From NCBI RefSeq assembly GCF_905480415.1, contig NZ_CAJQQI010000017.1, positions 1 through 45,009 on the forward strand: a DNA stretch of 45,009 bases. Reading direction: 5' to 3'. Position numbers and translations under genes: made by a program. This document shows positions 41,444 through 45,009 of this stretch, in pieces. The notes under the pieces were generated by a model, which saw nothing but the letters and a program-made list of their open reading frames with translations, did no database searches and was not told the origin of the DNA. The DNA is from an uncultured Algibacter sp. GTDB lineage: Bacteria; Bacteroidota; Bacteroidia; Flavobacteriales; Flavobacteriaceae. Numbering within the stretch: position 1 is the first letter of the stretch; the number at the start of each line of letters is the position of its first letter.

Positions 41444-43096
41444 ATGCCCATTAAAATACTGAAATCACTTTTATTAGTGCTTATTATATTTGTAATAGGT
41501 CTTATTGGTCAATATTTTTTTTCCAATCTAGTTAACCAGAAAATTAGAGATTTGATTTTAAATAATCAATCACAAAAATATTCCATTAAAGTTCATAATA
41601 TTAATTCTAATTTATTTAGTAAATCTATTACTCTAGAAGGAATTCGATTCGATTTTAAGAGAGAAAGTTTTAGTGATGTTAAATCAGATACTTTATCAAA
41701 TAATATAACTGAAAATATAAGTATTCAGGAAGTTAGTTTTAAGGGCTTAGGGCTTTTGAGTTTTGCGTTGACAAAAAAAATAATTATTGAGGAAGTCACA
41801 TTTAATGATGTTAACATTTTTCAATACAAAATAAGTAAAGTAAAAACAAAAAAGGTCCCCAAAGTTAACTTTGATTTGGATTCGATAGAGTTAAATAATT
41901 TAAATGGTTTACAAATAGAGCATATTGTATTTAATAATTTTAACTATCAATTATTTGATCCAGAAACGAAAAAAATTGAAGTAAAATTAAATCCAATAAA
42001 TTTCGAATTACCTTATTTGGAGATGGTTTCTAGTGGTTTAGGTAAATTTAAACTTAAACGAAGTCATAAAAATTCGAAAATCGAAAACTTACATTTTGAA
42101 ATTAATAGGTCTCCATATGATTTTTTTATAGGTTCAATTTCATATGGTGTAAATACAAATCCAATTGTCATTACTGATTTTAATATTAAATCGAGTATTG
42201 AATTGCCAAAACTCGCAAATAATTATCCGTACTTAAAAAATCTGTTCGAAGGTTCTTTAGACACTTTAAGTATTTATAATTTAAATCTATCAAAACTTAT
42301 TAAAAATGATGGACTTTATATTGATAGTTTAGAAATATCGCAATTGAATTTAAATTTATTTAAAGATAAAAATAAGCCTAGTGAGAATTCAGAGAACAAA
42401 ATACTTCCCCATGTGGCATTAAAAAATCTAAAGCATCCATTACTGATTAAAAAATTAATAGTAAAAAATAGTAATGTATTAATTGAAGAAAAATTAAAAG
42501 GTAAAAATCAAACAATTAAAATTCCAATAAGTAAAATTAATATAGAAATTTCAAATATTAACTCTTTAATAGAATCGGCGAACGAGCAGTTAAAATTTAA
42601 TATGGATGCAATTTTAATGAATGCTGGTAAAGTAACTTTTCAAGCTAATTTCCCATTAAAAAGAACTAGTAATACTTTTTATTTTAAAGGGGGTATGGGT
42701 ACTGCTCAAATGCATTATTTTGACAGAGCTCTTTTTCCAGTTATGGGTTTGAAAGTTTTAAGTGGGGAAGTTGATAGGTTAAGTTTTAATGGAGAAGCCA
42801 ATAGTGTGAAAGCTACTGGAAGGATGATCATGCTTTACCATGATTTAGAAGCAAAAGTTTTTAAATCTCATAGCTTAGAAAAAAATAAGTTTTTATCATG
42901 GACTGTTAATACATTAATTCATAAATCAAATCCAAAGCATAAAAAACAAGCAAGAGAAGTGATTATGGATTTTGAAAGAAATAAAGATAAAGGATTAGGT
43001 AATTTTATTTGGAAAACTCTAGAGACTGGTCTTGTAAATACAATAGCGCCAGGGGGAAAGCAAATTAAATCATCAAGACACCATAAAAAGGGTTAA
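41444..43096 (+). CDS. Membrane-anchored periplasmic protein, possibly AsmA/DUF748-like
   Basis: Single N-terminal TM then long beta-rich sequence (IKVHNINSNLFSKSITLEGIRFDF..., GLGKFKLKRSH..., MNAGKVTFQANFPLKRTSNTFYFKGGMG). Family assignment tentative. Confidence 0.55.
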   Translation: MPIKILKSLLLVLIIFVIGLIGQYFFSNLVNQKIRDLILNNQSQKYSIKVHNINSNLFSKSITLEGIRFDFKRESFSDVKSDTLSNNITENISIQEVSFKGLGLLSFALTKKIIIEEVTFNDVNIFQYKISKVKTKKVPKVNFDLDSIELNNLNGLQIEHIVFNNFNYQLFDPETKKIEVKLNPINFELPYLEMVSSGLGKFKLKRSHKNSKIENLHFEINRSPYDFFIGSISYGVNTNPIVITDFNIKSSIELPKLANNYPYLKNLFEGSLDTLSIYNLNLSKLIKNDGLYIDSLEISQLNLNLFKDKNKPSENSENKILPHVALKNLKHPLLIKKLIVKNSNVLIEEKLKGKNQTIKIPISKINIEISNINSLIESANEQLKFNMDAILMNAGKVTFQANFPLKRTSNTFYFKGGMGTAQMHYFDRALFPVMGLKVLSGEVDRLSFNGEANSVKATGRMIMLYHDLEAKVFKSHSLEKNKFLSWTVNTLIHKSNPKHKKQAREVIMDFERNKDKGLGNFIWKTLETGLVNTIAPGGKQIKSSRHHKKG

Positions 43097-43166
43097 TTTT
43101 TTATTAGCAATTTTTCCTTAAAGTTATTTTATAGTTGCTTATTTTCAAAAAAAAATAGTGTTTGTT

Positions 43167-43290
43167 TTACTTGTGATGATAGGGCTCATTCCTTAAAATA
43201 GTGAAGCCTCTATACAGTTGTTCAATAAAAAATAAGCGAATCATTTGATGGGAAAATGTCATTTTTGATAATGATAGTTTAGGTAATGGT
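43167..43290 (-). pseudogene. 3' remnant of 23S rRNA pseudouridine-1915 N3-methyltransferase (rlmH)
   Basis: Reverse translation [39 protein letters not shown] matches the RlmH C-terminal signature; no RlmH 5' part found upstream. Confidence 0.8.
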
Positions 43291-43343
43291 GAAGCTATAT
43301 TTGTCGTGGAAACAATATTTGGTTAATATTTTTTTTGAATATA

Positions 43344-44006
43344 TTAATATTGTTTTGGAATTGCCATTACCTGCTCTTTATATCTATAAAAAACGGTAGT
43401 ATCATCTTTTACATTCTTATTGACAACCATTCCCGCTTGCACGACATTATTGCTTCCGATTTCTATACCTGGGATTACGGTAGATCGAATTCCGAAATAA
43501 TTATTATCACCCACTTTGACTGATCCTGCTATACCAGCCGTTGAAAAGAAATTATTATCACCTACAACGCAATCATGGCTAATAAAACAATAAGTAGTAA
43601 GGAAATTATAATTTCCGACGATGGCATTTTTTTCAAGGATAGAGAAAGGAAAAATTATATTACCTACACCAATTTCCATATTTTCAGGTTTTATGACGCT
43701 ATGGTGAATAAAACTACCAATTTTGGCATTTTTTCTTAACATAGTTTCAATAAATTTCTTTCTAGATTTGATTTCCATTACTGCAATCAATACCTCTTCA
43801 TCCTTACTAGGTGTATATGAATCTATATTGCATAAAAGAGGGGCATTGTACTTGTATTTTGTCCAATATTTTTTCGAGTCATCTATATAACCTACTATTT
43901 TTATTTTGTCGTCCGGCCCGACTTTTGAATTGTGATCTTCAATATAAAATGTTAACTCTGAACCAGCTCCACCCGCTCCTAAAATAATCACTTTTCTCAT
44001 ATTCAT
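43344..44006 (-). CDS. NeuD/PglD-like sugar O/N-acetyltransferase (left-handed beta-helix)
   Basis: KVIILGAGGAGSELTFYIED N-terminal nucleotide-fold and hexapeptide repeats (IGVGNIIFPFSILEKNAIVGNYNFLTTYCFISHDCVVGDNNFFSTAGIAGSVKVGDNNYFGIRSTVIPGIEIGSNNVVQAGMVV). Confidence 0.9.
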   Translation of the reverse strand: MNMRKVIILGAGGAGSELTFYIEDHNSKVGPDDKIKIVGYIDDSKKYWTKYKYNAPLLCNIDSYTPSKDEEVLIAVMEIKSRKKFIETMLRKNAKIGSFIHHSVIKPENMEIGVGNIIFPFSILEKNAIVGNYNFLTTYCFISHDCVVGDNNFFSTAGIAGSVKVGDNNYFGIRSTVIPGIEIGSNNVVQAGMVVNKNVKDDTTVFYRYKEQVMAIPKQY

Positions 44007-44097
44007 TTAATTATATTATTTGTTATAATTGAGGTATCAAAAACACTCAGTTGATGTACCTTGTCTTGTATCCCATCTATATCTGCATGCTTTTTCA

Positions 44098-45009
44098 CTA
44101 ATTCAATAATTCCTTAGTGTCTAAAGTTTTAAGAAGCATGTTTTGACCATCTTCAGAATAAACTCTGAAAATACCATGAATTGCATTCATTACATTAATC
44201 AACTCTAACTTAGAGTTGGTCACAAAAAACACTCTTGCAATAACTTGCAATAAAGTACCAACGGCGCGATCCGGAATTACATCACCTTCTTCATAGGATA
44301 TAAAACATGAAGTTACCTCTGGTAACTCCAATATTTCACTTTCACCATCAATTCTTCCAATTTCACCAGGTTTCAAAAGGAATGTTATATTTCCTCCATA
44401 CTTCTCTGGATATGGAACAATCTTATTATAAAAAGGATTGTCACTCATTTTACTCGTAATTGCAAAATGAATTAAATGCTCTAATATATTAATATTATTT
44501 GTTTTTGATAAAACATGATATTCTAATGAACCTGTGAGACGAAATCCCATTTCATAAAAAACGAATTTTCCATCTTTAACAAATGACTGAATAAATATCA
44601 GCCCATTTTGTATACCAATAGATTTAAACATATTAATAACTTTACTATCTAAAGCATCAATATAATCTTCCAAATATTCTGAAGGGAATGTATAGGCTAC
44701 TGGGAGTGGTATTGAATTATTTTGGCTGTTTTTCATATGACGGTCAGCAATAGCTGTTAGAAATATATTACCATCTTGTGCTGTATAAAAAATAGTGGCT
44801 TCTTTCCAAGGCATATATCTTTCTACAATGACCTGTTTGCTTGGGGAATAACTTAAAGATTTTTCAAAATTCTTAGTAAGTTCATCGATATTAGAGCATA
44901 TGCTAATCCCTCGACCAGCAGTATTATCAATAGGCTTTATTAGGACCGGATAACTAATATTCTCACAGTTAATTTTTGATATCGGTAAATTAATTTGAAA
45001 CTCCTCTAC
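44098..45009 (-). CDS. ATP-grasp domain enzyme (partial, 5' end beyond window)
   Basis: Reverse frame open to the window edge: VEEFQINLPISKINCENISYPVLIKPIDNTAGRGISICSNIDELTKNFEKSLSYSPSKQVIVERYMPWKEATIFYTAQDG... The ORF track starts only at an internal Met (44814). Confidence 0.85.
   Translation of the reverse strand, partial: VEEFQINLPISKINCENISYPVLIKPIDNTAGRGISICSNIDELTKNFEKSLSYSPSKQVIVERYMPWKEATIFYTAQDGNIFLTAIADRHMKNSQNNSIPLPVAYTFPSEYLEDYIDALDSKVINMFKSIGIQNGLIFIQSFVKDGKFVFYEMGFRLTGSLEYHVLSKTNNINILEHLIHFAITSKMSDNPFYNKIVPYPEKYGGNITFLLKPGEIGRIDGESEILELPEVTSCFISYEEGDVIPDRAVGTLLQVIARVFFVTNSKLELINVMNAIHGIFRVYSEDGQNMLLKTLDTKELLN

Noticed and set aside
43335-43523. 62-aa plus-strand ORF at the end of the acetyltransferase
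   Set aside because: Antisense to a clear hexapeptide-repeat gene; no coding evidence.
1-45009. CRISPR arrays, tRNAs, rRNAs, insertion sequences, defence systems
   Set aside because: No regularly spaced repeats, tRNA-like cloverleaf, rRNA sequence, transposase or defence-gene motifs were recognised by eye; a tRNAscan-SE/Infernal run would be needed to be definitive.

Overview
AT-rich chromosomal window with Flavobacteriaceae/Bacteroidota character. It is dominated by housekeeping genes: ychF, parE, parC, a carboxypeptidase-regulatory-like protein, bshC, a PLP decarboxylase, guaA, a LysM protein, three consecutive PpiC/SurA-type proteins, a MoxR ATPase, aconitase, an SDR, mazG, a DUF349 protein, aroE, two tandem DUF368 genes, a TPR protein, a class III aminotransferase, an OstA-like protein, purA, a fur-family gene, rel/spoT, rdgB, hpf and an AsmA-like protein. 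The right end enters a probable surface-polysaccharide region (NeuD/PglD-like acetyltransferase, ATP-grasp enzyme running off the window). No rRNA, tRNA, CRISPR array or intact mobile element was recognised. I did not find a convincing new multi-gene system. The least-described content is in the gaps between annotated ORFs: four recognisable decaying genes (EamA-type transporter, DUF922-like HExxH protein, SAM methyltransferase, 3' end of rlmH), a possible fifth small one, a two-stem palindromic intergenic element with a possible degraded second copy, a perfect 14-bp inverted repeat upstream of aconitase, and a 31-codon ORF fitted exactly between the last two genes. All assignments are by eye from motifs; no database search was run.
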